A stretch of 64,000 bases of DNA from Planctomycetota bacterium (GTDB lineage: Bacteria > Planctomycetota > UBA8742 > UBA2392): contig JABTUE010000003.1 of the NCBI GenBank assembly GCA_015075515.1, positions 62,001 to 126,000 on the forward strand, read 5' to 3'. The stretch's first letter is position 1, and every line of letters begins with the position of its first letter. The position numbers and the translations under genes were made by a program. Positions 1 through 8,971 of this stretch are shown piece after piece. The notes below the pieces were generated by a model. The model did not search any database. It was given only the letters and a program-made list of their open reading frames with translations, and had not been told where the DNA came from.

Positions 1-108
1 GGCCTGGTCGAACACGGCGCGGGCCTGCGGGAATTTTTCGGCCAGGTCCTTGCCCATGCCCGTGTACTGGGCGCCCTGTCCGGGAAAAAGAAGTGCGGTC
101 TTGGCCAT
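1..108 (-). CDS. fabD: Malonyl-CoA:ACP transacylase, N-terminal fragment
   Basis: The first 36 codons of a gene that runs off the left edge. The translation begins [19 protein letters not shown]; the FPGQGAQ motif is the N-terminal signature of FabD, which transfers malonyl from CoA to acyl carrier protein to supply fatty acid elongation in the cytoplasm. It lies downstream of fabH in the usual rpmF-plsX-fabH-fabD order. The catalytic Ser and His lie outside the window, so intactness cannot be judged. Its start codon touches the left arm of an inverted repeat. Confidence 0.93.
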   Translation of the reverse strand, partial: MAKTALLFPGQGAQYTGMGKDLAEKFPQARAVFDQA

Positions 109-196
109 TTTGGATTTCAGATTTTCGATTCTGGATTGTGGACCGATTCGGCGACCCACGAGGTCAATCCAAAATCGCAAATCCAAAATCCAAAAT
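107..196. repeat. Imperfect inverted repeat between fabH and fabD
   Basis: Arms of 32 nt at 107-138 and 165-196 are reverse complements with about four mismatches, separated by 26 nt. Each arm is built from GGATTT/GATTTTGG units, far more AT-rich than the neighbouring genes. It fills most of the 128-nt fabH-fabD gap and could fold into a long hairpin in the operon mRNA. Dispersed repeats of this flavour are common between genes in planctomycetes and some other large genomes (known pattern); mobility or function is not shown here. Confidence 0.7.
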
Positions 197-236
197 CAGC
201 CCACAAAGCTGAATCAACCCGACAAAGCCTGCCCGG

Positions 237-1223
237 TTACCACTGAATCAGGTTATAGCCCCAGCTCAGGCCGCCGCCGAAAGCCTCCAGCAATATGTAA
301 TCGCCGCGTTTGATACGGCCATCCTTGAGCGCTTCATCAAAGGCAATCGGGATGCTGGCGGCGCTGGTGTTGCCGTAGCGATCCATGTTGATTACCACCC
401 GGCTCATGGGAATGCCCACGCGCTCCATGGCGCTTTCAATGATGTTCACGTTGGCCTGGTGCGGCACAACCAGCGCGACATCGGCGGGCTTGATGCCGGC
501 GCGTTCGCAGGCCTCGCGGGCCATTTCTTCGAACTTCTGGACGGCAAACTTGTAGACCGTGCGGCCCTTGAGCGCGATGGTGTGCAGGTTCTTTTCGACG
601 GTTTCGTGACTGGCGGGCTGGCGCGAGCCGCCGGCGGCAACGTTCAGGGCGTCGTAATCATAGCGCGCGCCGTTGCGCGAACAGATGATGCGCCCGCGCC
701 CGTCGGTGCGGGTCACAATCGCAGCGCCGGCCCCGTCGGCAAACAGGATGCAGCTCCCGCGGTCGGTCCAGTTGGTGATGGCCGAAAGTTTTTCCGCGCC
801 GATGCACAGCACAGTCTTGTACGAACCGGTGTTGACCAGACTGGCCGCCAGTTCCAGCGCGTAGACAAAGCCGGAACAGGCGGTGCTGATGTCCAGCGCG
901 GGCACGTCGCCCATGCCCAGCCCCTTCTGCACCCAGCAGGCGGTGTTGGGAAAGGTGTTGTCCGGGCTGGCGGTGGCGACCAGGATGTAATCAACCTTGT
1001 CGGGCGTCAGCTCGGCGCGCTGCAGGGCGACCTTTGTCGCCTCAATTGCCATGTCGCTGGTGAACTCGTCGGGCCGGGCATAGCGGCGCTGGCGGATGCC
1101 CGTGCGCTGGAAGATCCACTCGTCGTTGGTGTCAACAACCTTGGCCAGGTCGTCGTTGGTGACCACGCGCTGGGGCGTGTAGGAGCCGATGCTGAGAATG
1201 CCGGCGCTGGGCTGCTGGCTCAC
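237..1223 (-). CDS. fabH: Beta-ketoacyl-ACP synthase III
   Basis: A 328-residue FabH, the normal length. It condenses acetyl-CoA (or another short acyl-CoA) with malonyl-ACP to start fatty acid synthesis. The catalytic triad is visible: Cys116 in STACSGF, His255 in VPHQAN and Asn285 in YGNTSAAS. It lies 44 nt downstream of plsX and upstream of fabD, so expression is probably polycistronic. The canonical family match and intact active site make the call firm; acyl-CoA primer preference cannot be read from the sequence. Confidence 0.96.
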   Translation of the reverse strand: MSQQPSAGILSIGSYTPQRVVTNDDLAKVVDTNDEWIFQRTGIRQRRYARPDEFTSDMAIEATKVALQRAELTPDKVDYILVATASPDNTFPNTACWVQKGLGMGDVPALDISTACSGFVYALELAASLVNTGSYKTVLCIGAEKLSAITNWTDRGSCILFADGAGAAIVTRTDGRGRIICSRNGARYDYDALNVAAGGSRQPASHETVEKNLHTIALKGRTVYKFAVQKFEEMAREACERAGIKPADVALVVPHQANVNIIESAMERVGIPMSRVVINMDRYGNTSAASIPIAFDEALKDGRIKRGDYILLEAFGGGLSWGYNLIQW

Positions 1224-1267
1224 TGCGGTTCCTCGTGTGGCTGCCGGGTGCGTCCGGCGGTCGGGCG

Positions 1268-2287
1268 TCAGGACTTCGGCACCGCGCCGGCTTCTTCCTT
1301 CTTCAGGGCCTCGACAATCTTTTCATTGATACGGCTCTTGGCGCAGCCGGCGGCAATGCGGATGCCGCTGGCAATCGCGCGCTCGTCGCTGCGGCCGTGG
1401 CTGATCACCACCACACCGTTGACACCCAGCAGCGCCGCGCCGCCCACTTCGCGCCAGTCAATTTCATTGTTGAAGGTCTTCCAGGCCTCGACAAACCGCG
1501 GATCCTTGGACAGTTCGGCACGCGAGGCGTTGTTGACGAAGATTTTCATCAGGATGTCGGACAAACCCTCGGCGGTCTTGAGCACAATGTTGCCCACCAG
1601 ACCGTCGCAGACCACAACCTCGACGCGACCCTCGAAAATCTCGTGGCCCTCAACGTTGCCGATGAAATCCACGGGGCTCTGGGTCAGCAGTGTGTGGGTT
1701 TCGCGCACCAGGGCGTTGCCCTTGCCCTCTTCACCGCCCACGGAAAGCAGACCGACTTTCACGGCCTGGTCAGGCGCGGCCAGCACGTTGCGGTAGAAAA
1801 TTTCGCCCATCATACCGTACTGCACCAGGTGCTGGGGCTTGGCCTGCACGTTGGCGCCCACGTCCATGATCGCCACGCGGCCCTTGATGCTGGGCAGGCT
1901 GGTGCAGATGCCGGCGCGGCGCACACCGGGCAGGTTGCGCAGCATCAGTGTTGCCGCGGCCACCAGCGCGCCGGTGTTGCCGGCTGAAATCACGGCGTCG
2001 GCCTTGCCCTGCTGAACCATGCCCACGCACATGGGCAGGCCGGCGTTGCGCTTGGCCTTGAGTGCCTCAACGGGGTGTTCGTCCATGCCGATGGTTTCCG
2101 GGGCATGGACAACGGCAATGTTGGGCAGATTTGCGCCGCAGGCGGAAAGCTCTTTTTTCACGGCGGCTTCATCGCCGACAAGGATCAGCACCCAGTCTTT
2201 GTGTTCCTGGGCAATGCGGTACGTGGCGCGCACGACCACCCCGGGCGCGAAATCACCGCCCATGGCATCAATGGCGATCCGGGTCAT
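1268..2287 (-). CDS. plsX: Phosphate acyltransferase PlsX
   Basis: A 339-residue PlsX, which converts acyl-ACP to acyl-phosphate, the donor for PlsY in phosphatidic acid synthesis at the membrane. It starts MTRIAIDAMGGDFAPG, the hallmark AMGGD N-terminus, and contains the conserved SAGNTGALVAAA stretch. It lies between rpmF (50 nt upstream) and fabH (44 nt downstream), the arrangement found in many bacteria, which couples phospholipid and fatty acid initiation. No oddities seen. Confidence 0.96.
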   Translation of the reverse strand: MTRIAIDAMGGDFAPGVVVRATYRIAQEHKDWVLILVGDEAAVKKELSACGANLPNIAVVHAPETIGMDEHPVEALKAKRNAGLPMCVGMVQQGKADAVISAGNTGALVAAATLMLRNLPGVRRAGICTSLPSIKGRVAIMDVGANVQAKPQHLVQYGMMGEIFYRNVLAAPDQAVKVGLLSVGGEEGKGNALVRETHTLLTQSPVDFIGNVEGHEIFEGRVEVVVCDGLVGNIVLKTAEGLSDILMKIFVNNASRAELSKDPRFVEAWKTFNNEIDWREVGGAALLGVNGVVVISHGRSDERAIASGIRIAAGCAKSRINEKIVEALKKEEAGAVPKS

Positions 2288-2337
2288 AGGCTGTCCTCTC
2301 CGCTGGCTGCTGCGACGTGGCTTGCGCGGGATAGCCG

Positions 2338-2526
2338 TTACAGGCGTTCCTCGACCTCAAACACGCGCTTGGACTTGCCGTAATAACCGCTGTCTTCGCA
2401 CACGCGGTGCGACAGCTTGGGCAGCCCGGTCTTGGCGCACTTGCTCAGCTTGGGAATTGTCAGGGCGTCGTGCGAGCGGCGCTGGTTGCGCGCCGCGCGG
2501 GAAGAACGCTTTTTCGGTACTGCCAT
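2338..2526 (-). CDS. rpmF: 50S ribosomal protein L32
   Basis: A 62-residue basic protein beginning MAVPKKRSSRAARNQRRSH, the classic L32 N-terminus. Cysteines at CAKTG and CEDSG are single rather than paired CxxC, so the zinc-ribbon found in some L32 proteins appears reduced to a Cys-minus-type form. It sits 36 nt downstream of alaS and precedes plsX, the conserved rpmF-plsX-fab pairing. The ATG at 2526 is the only sensible start. Confidence 0.95.
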   Translation of the reverse strand: MAVPKKRSSRAARNQRRSHDALTIPKLSKCAKTGLPKLSHRVCEDSGYYGKSKRVFEVEERL

Positions 2527-2562
2527 GGTCCGCTCCGCTTCTGTGCCGCGTATTCTGGCGCT

Positions 2563-5500
2563 TCAGGCGCCCTGGTTCTTCAACATCTCGCGCAGGCGAT
2601 TGCGCCCCTGCGCCAGAGCCTCGGCCAATGCCTCGGGTTTTTTGCCGCCGGCCTGGGCTACTTCGGGTTTACCCCCGCCCTTGCCGTCTACAAGGCGCGC
2701 TATTTCGCCAACGATTTTTCCGGCGTGAAGCCCCCGGCTGACCAGGTCACTCGAAAAGGCCAAAAGCAACGAAACGCGACCTTCTCCCCGGCAACCGAGC
2801 AAGATCGCGAACGATTTTGCATCCTGCCCCAAAGACTCCTTGATTGTCAACAGATCGGGCGCCTCGGCAACGCCGACATCGCCCACATAAAGACTTGCGT
2901 CACCAACCTTTTCGGCGTCTTTGCGAATTGTTTCCAGCACACCGGCACCCACGCCGCCGCCGGACTTGGCCTTGCCCTTGAGGTCTTTAACCTCCTTGAG
3001 CAAACCCTCAACCTTCTCCAGTACCTTGCCGGGCTGGGCTTTGGTCAGCACGTGCAGCTGGGCCAGCACGCGGGATTCTTCGGCGGCAACGGCCACGGCA
3101 TCGGCACCGGTAACGGCCTCAATGCGGCGCACGCCGGCACTGGAACTGCCTTCGCTCACAATACGGAAGTAACCGATATCGCCGGTACGGGCGACGTGGG
3201 TGCCGCCACAGAGTTCTTTGCTGAAACCGTTGCCGCCCATCGTCAGCACGCGCACCCTGTCGCCATATTTTTCGCCAAACAGGGCCATTGCCCCGGCCCT
3301 CTGGGCTTCCTCGGGGCTCATGACCGCCGTGCCGACCGGCGCATTGACGCGGATCTGTTCGTTCACCAGCGACTCTATCTGCTGGCGTTCCTCGAACGTC
3401 ACCGCCTTGGGGTGGCTGAAGTCAAACCGCAAACCGTCAGGCCGCACCTCACTGCCGCGCTGGACCACGTGCTCGCCCAGCACCTTGCGCAGGGCCGCGT
3501 GCATCAGGTGCGTGGCGCTGTGGTTGCGGCGGATCGCGTCGCGGCGGGTTTCGTCCACGTTGGCAGTCACGCTGTCACCAACGCGCAGCTTGCCGTGGAC
3601 AACCTTGCCCTCGTGCAGCCAGTAATCGTCGCGCTTCTTGGTGTCCTGGACTTCAAAGACAGATTCGCCCACGACCAGTGAACCGCGGTCGCCAACCTGG
3701 CCGCCGCTTTCGGCATAAAATGGGGTACGGTCAAGCACCACAACCGCCGTGTCACCCTGCTCAATGATGTCAAAGCTCTTGCCGTCGCGGGAAATCGCCA
3801 CAACTTTGGCCGGGGCGTGGCAGGTCTCGTAACCCAGAAACTCCGTGGGCTTGGCCTTGGACTTGAGGTCGGCAAACCAGCCCTTTTCAAAGACCACAGT
3901 CTGTTTTGTGCCCTTGCTGGCCTGGCGGTGGGCTTCTTCGGCGGCGTCGTAACCAAGCTGATCCAGCAGCATGCCCTCGGCGGCAAGTTCGTCCTGCACC
4001 ACTTCGCGCGGCAGACCCTGGGACTGGTAGAGGTCAAACGCAGCCTTGCCATCGAGTGTCTTGTCGTCGCGCTTCTTGTGTTCGCGGACCAGGCCGGCCA
4101 GCAGTTGCAGACCGCGCTCAAGCGTGGTGCTGAACTGCTGCTCTTCCTGCTGGATGGTGGCGGCCACGGCGGCGGTGTTGCGTTTGAGTTCCGGGTAGGC
4201 CTCGCCGTAGCCATCAACGATCACGGGTACAAGCTTGTGCAGAAACGGACCGTTGAAGCCAAGGGCGATGCCATCGCGGAAAGCGCGACGGATGATGCGG
4301 CGGATGACATAGCCAGCGCCTTCGTTCGACGGAAGGATGCCATCGGCCATGGCAAAAGTGATGGCACGAATGTGATCGGCGATGCGCTTTTCGCGGACAT
4401 GGCAGTCTTGAAAGATTTGCTCCCATTCGCCCGGATCGTCGGACACCAGCGGCAAGAGGTTCAGCGACGGAGCACCAAAACCAATAGGATCGCCCTGTAA
4501 CTGGCGTTCGAGATCAATAAAGTCCTCATGCGCCAAGTAGGGCCTACCTTTACGCCTTGCGGCGCTAGCTCCATGCCACCCATTTGCAATGAGCACAAAC
4601 TCTTTGCTAAAGATGGATTGGGAATTACTGCGCAGCAATCCGGCCGACTCGAAGTCTGGAATATCCCGCCGCAGAACGTCGATAGTCGAGAAGAACAGGC
4701 TTGAATCCAGGGTGGTCTTCGCGCCGTCCAGCACCATCACCAGACGTTCGAATCCCCCACCGAAGTCAATGTTCTTGGCGGGCAGCGGCGTGAGTGTGCC
4801 TTTGCCGGGCACGGGGCCGCTGCGCTCATATTGCGTAAAGACGATGTTGCCGATTTCCATGAAGCGCGCGCCGTTTGTGGCCACGTCGCCCTGGCCGTAT
4901 TCGTCGCCCAGATCGTAAAAGATTTCGCTGCACGGGCCGCACACGCCGTTGGGCCCCTGGCTGGGCGCGCCGGCGGGCCAGAAGTTGTCGTGTTCGCCCA
5001 GCCAGAAGATGCGCTTTTCGACTTCGTCCTTGGGCCAGATCCTGCCCAGGATTTCGCGCCAGTAGCCGGCGGCCTCTTCGTCGCGGTCGTTACCTTTTTC
5101 GTCGCCGCCGTAGACCGAGACATACAGCTTCCTTGTGTCCAGACCGCAGCCGCCTTTGTCCCAGGGCAACGTGTAGAAATCCCAGATCCAGCGGATCGCT
5201 TCCTTCTTGAAGAAGCCTTTGCTGCCGTTGGGACCCTTCAGCCCGTCGCCGAAGCTGAAGAAGCCGAGCATCTCAAAAAACGTGTGGTGGCGCGCGGTCT
5301 TGCCCACGTTTTCAAGATCCGGCGTGCGCATGCACTTCTGCACGGTCGCGGCCGCGCGCGTGCCATGCACCAGGTTGCCTTGAAAATCATCTTTGAACTG
5401 GTGCATGCCGGCGCTGGTGAACAGCGTGCTGGCATCGGGCGGCTGCAGGCTGCTGCTGCCGGTGGCATTGTTGTTGGGGATCAGTGTGTGCCGGGGCAGA

Positions 5501-5598
5501 CCCTTTTCGTCGTCGGCGGCAAAGCCGGCGTGTTCACGAAAACGCGCCACGAAAAAGTCGAGGAAGCGTCTGCGCAGTTCGTTAGGATCAACCTTCAT
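2563..5598 (-). CDS. alaS: Alanyl-tRNA synthetase with an extra internal segment
   Basis: A 1011-residue AlaRS, longer than the usual 860-880. It charges tRNA-Ala. The class II catalytic core is N-terminal (TSAGMHQFKD, HHTFFEMLG, FDFGGGFERL-like region); the editing domain carries the HxxxH metal motif in RNHSATHLMHAA and the Cys/His pair in CGGTH; a C-Ala region follows. An insertion of about 80 residues lies near residues 315-395 (about 4400-4660), between the core helix ending DIPDF and the conserved ADHIRAITF motif. Its DNA looks less GC-rich than its surroundings. The gene begins 8 nt after the recA stop. Confidence 0.96.
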   Translation of the reverse strand: MKVDPNELRRRFLDFFVARFREHAGFAADDEKGLPRHTLIPNNNATGSSSLQPPDASTLFTSAGMHQFKDDFQGNLVHGTRAAATVQKCMRTPDLENVGKTARHHTFFEMLGFFSFGDGLKGPNGSKGFFKKEAIRWIWDFYTLPWDKGGCGLDTRKLYVSVYGGDEKGNDRDEEAAGYWREILGRIWPKDEVEKRIFWLGEHDNFWPAGAPSQGPNGVCGPCSEIFYDLGDEYGQGDVATNGARFMEIGNIVFTQYERSGPVPGKGTLTPLPAKNIDFGGGFERLVMVLDGAKTTLDSSLFFSTIDVLRRDIPDFESAGLLRSNSQSIFSKEFVLIANGWHGASAARRKGRPYLAHEDFIDLERQLQGDPIGFGAPSLNLLPLVSDDPGEWEQIFQDCHVREKRIADHIRAITFAMADGILPSNEGAGYVIRRIIRRAFRDGIALGFNGPFLHKLVPVIVDGYGEAYPELKRNTAAVAATIQQEEQQFSTTLERGLQLLAGLVREHKKRDDKTLDGKAAFDLYQSQGLPREVVQDELAAEGMLLDQLGYDAAEEAHRQASKGTKQTVVFEKGWFADLKSKAKPTEFLGYETCHAPAKVVAISRDGKSFDIIEQGDTAVVVLDRTPFYAESGGQVGDRGSLVVGESVFEVQDTKKRDDYWLHEGKVVHGKLRVGDSVTANVDETRRDAIRRNHSATHLMHAALRKVLGEHVVQRGSEVRPDGLRFDFSHPKAVTFEERQQIESLVNEQIRVNAPVGTAVMSPEEAQRAGAMALFGEKYGDRVRVLTMGGNGFSKELCGGTHVARTGDIGYFRIVSEGSSSAGVRRIEAVTGADAVAVAAEESRVLAQLHVLTKAQPGKVLEKVEGLLKEVKDLKGKAKSGGGVGAGVLETIRKDAEKVGDASLYVGDVGVAEAPDLLTIKESLGQDAKSFAILLGCRGEGRVSLLLAFSSDLVSRGLHAGKIVGEIARLVDGKGGGKPEVAQAGGKKPEALAEALAQGRNRLREMLKNQGA

Positions 5599-5606
5599 GG
5601 GTGTCG

Positions 5607-6638
5607 CTACTCGGCGCGGCGTTCCGGTTCCACGGGCATGCCCAGGGCCTGGCGGGTTTCGCGTTCCACTTTGGCGCGTACGTCTTCGTGATCCTTCAGG
5701 AACTGCTTGGCGTTTTCCTTGCCCTGGCCCAGCTTTTCACTGCCAAAGGTCCACCAGGCGCCACTGCGCTTGACTGTGCCGCACTGGGCCGCCAGCTCCA
5801 GCAGGTCGCCCAGCTTGCTTACGCCCTCGTTGAAGATGATCTCCAGCGTCGTCTTTTTGAACGGCGGGGCCATCTTGTTCTTGACCACCTTGACGTTCAC
5901 TTCGTGCCCGATCATTTCCTCGTTGACCGTGATCGGTTTGCCCTTGCGCACTTCAATGCGCTGGCTGGCCGCAAACTTCAACGCGTTGCCGCCGGTGGTT
6001 GTTTCCGGGTTGCCGAACACAATGCCGATTTTCATGCGTATCTGGTTGATAAAGATCAGGCTGGTCTTGGCGCGGCTGACCGCCGCCGTCAGCTTGCGCA
6101 TGGCCTGGCTCATCAACCTTGCCTGGCTGCCCATCTGGGCGTCGCCCATGTCGCCTTCCAGTTCGGCGCGGGGCACCAGCGCGGCCACGCTGTCAATCAC
6201 GATGATGTCAAAGGCATTGCTGCGCACCAGCGTTTCGGCGATGTCCAGGGCCTGTTCGCCGCTGTCGGGCTGGCTCACATACAGGTTCTTCACGTCCACG
6301 CCGATCTTTTCGGCATAGGCCGGGTCCAGCGCGTGCTCGGCATCAATGAACGCCGCCAGGCCGCCGCGCTTCTGGGCTTCGGCAATGATCTGAAGCGTAA
6401 TCGTGGTCTTGCCGCTGCTTTCGGGGCCGTAGATTTCGACAATTCGCCCGCGCGGGATGCCCTTGCCACCCAGCGCCAGGTCAAAACTCAGGCTGCCGGT
6501 CGTGATGCACGCCATGTCCACGGGCGGGGCGTCGCCCATGCGCATCAGCGCGCCCTTGCCGTGGCTCTTTTCGATCTGAGCCAGGGCCATCTCGACGGCC
6601 TCGTTGCGCTTGTCCTGTACTGCCTGTCTGGCGGCCAT
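5607..6638 (-). CDS. recA: Recombinase RecA
   Basis: A 343-residue RecA, the DNA strand-exchange and SOS coprotease ATPase. Walker A is GPESSGKTT at residues 71-79, and Walker B is in [10 protein letters not shown]. The start MAARQAVQ at 6638 is chosen because AGGAGG lies just upstream and a longer in-frame extension to 6749 reads as non-RecA sequence. It is the first gene of a minus-strand run with alaS 8 nt downstream. Pairing of recA with alaS is also known in other bacteria. The gene is intact. Confidence 0.97.
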   Translation of the reverse strand: MAARQAVQDKRNEAVEMALAQIEKSHGKGALMRMGDAPPVDMACITTGSLSFDLALGGKGIPRGRIVEIYGPESSGKTTITLQIIAEAQKRGGLAAFIDAEHALDPAYAEKIGVDVKNLYVSQPDSGEQALDIAETLVRSNAFDIIVIDSVAALVPRAELEGDMGDAQMGSQARLMSQAMRKLTAAVSRAKTSLIFINQIRMKIGIVFGNPETTTGGNALKFAASQRIEVRKGKPITVNEEMIGHEVNVKVVKNKMAPPFKKTTLEIIFNEGVSKLGDLLELAAQCGTVKRSGAWWTFGSEKLGQGKENAKQFLKDHEDVRAKVERETRQALGMPVEPERRAE

Positions 6639-6671
6639 GGAGCCTCCTACGGGTTGGAGCAACGCGGGCGG

Positions 6672-6700
6672 AATGTAGTGCGCAGGGCGGTGAATCACAA
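6672..6700 (-). promoter_or_regulatory. Candidate sigma-70-type promoter of the recA operon
   Basis: On the minus strand, -35 TTGTGA (6695-6700) and -10 TACATT (6672-6677) are separated by 17 nt; each matches four of six consensus bases. A perfect 9-nt palindrome GTGAATCAC (6690-6698) overlaps the -35 and could be an operator; a partial copy, TGAATCACC, occurs at about 6739-6747. No textbook LexA box was recognised. Confidence 0.35.
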
Positions 6701-6817
6701 GTGCACGGGCGGAGTCTGCAATTAGGCACGGTATTGGCTGAATCACCATGTGAGAGACAAGCCGGTTTCGGGAATGGGTTTGCCCCAGAACCTGTTTGAC
6801 CGGCGAAGGAGGATGCC

Positions 6818-7690
6818 ATGAACCAGTTCAAGACGGTGCTGTTGATGGCCCTGCTTACGGGCGTGGCCGTGGGCACGGGCTGGCTGATTGGCGGCCAAAG
6901 CGGAATGCTGGTGGCATTCGGCATTGCGGCGGTAATGAACTTTGCCGGCTACTGGTGGTCGGACAAACTGGTGCTGGCTATGTACCGGGCGCGTGAGGTC
7001 AGCCCCCAGGAAGCGCCCGAACTGCATGCCATGGTGGCAGAATTGGCCCGTCGGGCTGCCATTCCGATGCCCCGGGTCTACATTGTCCCCGGCCTGCAAC
7101 CCAACGCCTTTGCCACCGGGCGTAACCCTGCCAATGCCGCCGTGGCCGTCACGGAAGGACTGCTGCAACTGCTGGACCGCGACGAAGTGATGGCGGTGCT
7201 GGCCCACGAGATCGGCCACGTGCTAAACCGCGACATCCTGATTGGCACGATTGCGGCCACATTTGCAGGCGCGGTTTCGATGCTGGCCAACATGCTGATG
7301 TGGACCACCATGCTGGGCGGCCGCAGCAGTGACGACAACGACAACCCGCTGGGGGCGCTGGGCGCACTGGTGGCCATGATCGTTGCCCCCTTTGCGGCCA
7401 TGCTGATCCAGATGGCAATCTCGCGCTCGCGCGAGTTTCACGCCGACGAAACCGCGGCGCGCCTGATGGACACCGGCCGCCCGCTGGCCAGCGCGCTTTC
7501 CAAACTGGCCTGGGGCGTGTCACAGGTCGAACCCGACCACCGCACCGAACCCGCCACGGCCCACATGTTCATTGTCAACCCGCTGTCCGGCCGCGGCATG
7601 GCGAGCCTGTTCAGCACCCACCCGCCGATGGAGGCGCGCATCGAGCGCCTGCTGCGCTGGCAGCCGGAGGGTCAGGTGCGTATGGCGTAA
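6818..7690 (+). CDS. htpX: Membrane zinc metalloprotease HtpX
   Basis: A 290-residue M48 protease that degrades misfolded membrane proteins, with its active site facing the cytoplasm. Two N-terminal membrane helices (residues about 7-45) precede the HEIGH zinc motif (His130, Glu131, His134); the third ligand Glu lies in SREFHADE; another hydrophobic pair sits at about residues 145-210. The start has an AGGAGG ribosome site at the right distance. It is divergent from recA and followed by a hairpin terminator. Length and order of elements fit HtpX. Confidence 0.95.
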   Translation: MNQFKTVLLMALLTGVAVGTGWLIGGQSGMLVAFGIAAVMNFAGYWWSDKLVLAMYRAREVSPQEAPELHAMVAELARRAAIPMPRVYIVPGLQPNAFATGRNPANAAVAVTEGLLQLLDRDEVMAVLAHEIGHVLNRDILIGTIAATFAGAVSMLANMLMWTTMLGGRSSDDNDNPLGALGALVAMIVAPFAAMLIQMAISRSREFHADETAARLMDTGRPLASALSKLAWGVSQVEPDHRTEPATAHMFIVNPLSGRGMASLFSTHPPMEARIERLLRWQPEGQVRMA

Positions 7691-7714
7691 ACTCTTGCGG
7701 CAACACGGACCGGG

Positions 7715-7735
7715 GCCGGGCGCGATACGCCCGGC
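7715..7735 (+). terminator. Hairpin terminator after htpX
   Basis: GCCGGGCG (7715-7722) pairs perfectly with CGCCCGGC (7728-7735) across a 5-nt loop and is followed by TTT. It lies 25 nt after the htpX stop and just before the ald promoter. Confidence 0.6.
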
Positions 7736-7745
7736 TTTGCGCCAA

Positions 7746-7773
7746 TTGCGGCCACTGGCGCGGGTGTTATAAC
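7746..7773 (+). promoter_or_regulatory. Candidate promoter of ald
   Basis: TTGCGG (7746-7751), a 16-nt spacer and TATAAC (7768-7773; five of six bases), 28 nt before the ald start, which has GGAG as its ribosome site. Confidence 0.42.
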
Positions 7774-7801
7774 CCTGCCGCTTTCCATACCTGGAGCGGC
7801 A

Positions 7802-8914
7802 ATGATTGTCGGCGTTCCCCGCGAAATCAAAAACCACGAATACCGTGTCGGCATGGTTCCCGCCGGCGTTTACGCGCTTGTCCAGGCCGGCCACAAAGTG
7901 CTGGTGCAGGCCGGCGCCGGGCTGGGTTCCGGCATTCTGGACGAAGACTTTGAAAAGGCCGGCGCCACGCTGGTGGCAAGCGCCCCCGAGGTCTACGGCC
8001 AGGCCGACATGATCGTAAAGGTCAAAGAGCCCCTGCCCGCCGAGTACGGCCTGATCCGCAAGGGCCAGATCGTCTACACGTACTTTCACTACGCGGCTTC
8101 GCGCGAGTTGACGGAAGCCATGATCAAGACCGGTGCCGTCACCATCGCCTACGAGACGATGGAGGACGCCAAACGCACGCTGCCGTTGTTGACACCAATG
8201 AGTGAAGTCGCCGGTCGCATGAGCATCCAGGAAGGCGCCAAATACCTGGAACGTCCGACTGAGGGCCGCGGGATTCTGCTGGGCGGCGTGCCGGGCGTGG
8301 AGCCGGGCAATGTGGTGATTATCGGCGGCGGCGTGGTCGGCACCAACGCGGCCAAGATGGCCGCCGGTATTGGCGCGCGCGTAACGATTCTGGATGTTTC
8401 ACTGGATCGTCTGCGCTATCTGGATGACGTTCTGCCGCCCAACGTGACCGAACTGTACAGCAACGCCTACAACATCCGCGAATGCATCCGCCAGGCCGAC
8501 CTTGTCGTTGGCGCGGTACTGATTCCGGGCGCCAAGGCCCCGTCGCTGATCCGCCGCGAAGACCTGCAGCACATGAAGCAGGGCGCCGTGATCGTGGACG
8601 TCGCGATTGACCAGGGCGGCTGTGTGGAAACCGCCAAACCCACCACCCACGCCAACCCCACCTACATCGTAGACGGCGTCGTTCACTACTGCGTGGCCAA
8701 CATGCCCGGCGCCGTCGGCCGCACCAGCACCTTTGCCCTGACCAACGCCACCAGCCGGTTTGCCGTCGAAATCGCCAGACACGGTTGGAAGAACGCCGCC
8801 AAGGCCTTTGGCGAAGTGCGCACCGGTCTGAACATCGTGGACGGCAAGATTGTCTACAAGGCCGTGGCCGAGGCCTTTGGCATGGAATACACGCCGCTGG
8901 AAAAGGTGCTGTAG
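7802..8914 (+). CDS. ald: Alanine dehydrogenase
   Basis: A 370-residue NAD-dependent L-alanine dehydrogenase, interconverting alanine with pyruvate and ammonia in the cytoplasm. The family N-terminus (GVPREIKNHEYRVGMVP with Arg15), catalytic Lys in VKVKEP, His in YFHYAAS and the Rossmann motif GGGVVGTNAA are all present. Length is typical. It has its own likely promoter and a terminator before it, so it is probably a separate unit from htpX. No oddities. Confidence 0.96.
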   Translation: MIVGVPREIKNHEYRVGMVPAGVYALVQAGHKVLVQAGAGLGSGILDEDFEKAGATLVASAPEVYGQADMIVKVKEPLPAEYGLIRKGQIVYTYFHYAASRELTEAMIKTGAVTIAYETMEDAKRTLPLLTPMSEVAGRMSIQEGAKYLERPTEGRGILLGGVPGVEPGNVVIIGGGVVGTNAAKMAAGIGARVTILDVSLDRLRYLDDVLPPNVTELYSNAYNIRECIRQADLVVGAVLIPGAKAPSLIRREDLQHMKQGAVIVDVAIDQGGCVETAKPTTHANPTYIVDGVVHYCVANMPGAVGRTSTFALTNATSRFAVEIARHGWKNAAKAFGEVRTGLNIVDGKIVYKAVAEAFGMEYTPLEKVL

Positions 8915-8933
8915 CGCGCCGTTGCGGCGGGTC

Positions 8934-8942
8934 TGGTATACT
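8934..8942 (+). promoter_or_regulatory. Extended -10 element
   Basis: TGG followed by TATACT (8937-8942) forms an extended -10 (TGn plus a five-of-six -10), about 30 nt before the ATG at 8972. No convincing -35 is seen, as expected for extended -10 promoters. Confidence 0.4.
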
Positions 8943-8971
8943 GGCAAGGCATCCCAACCAAGGAGCCGCCC

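Noticed and set aside
459..1796. Long plus-strand frame opposite fabH and plsX
   Set aside because: It is a mirror of two real genes caused by high-GC codon bias; the sequence has no family pattern.
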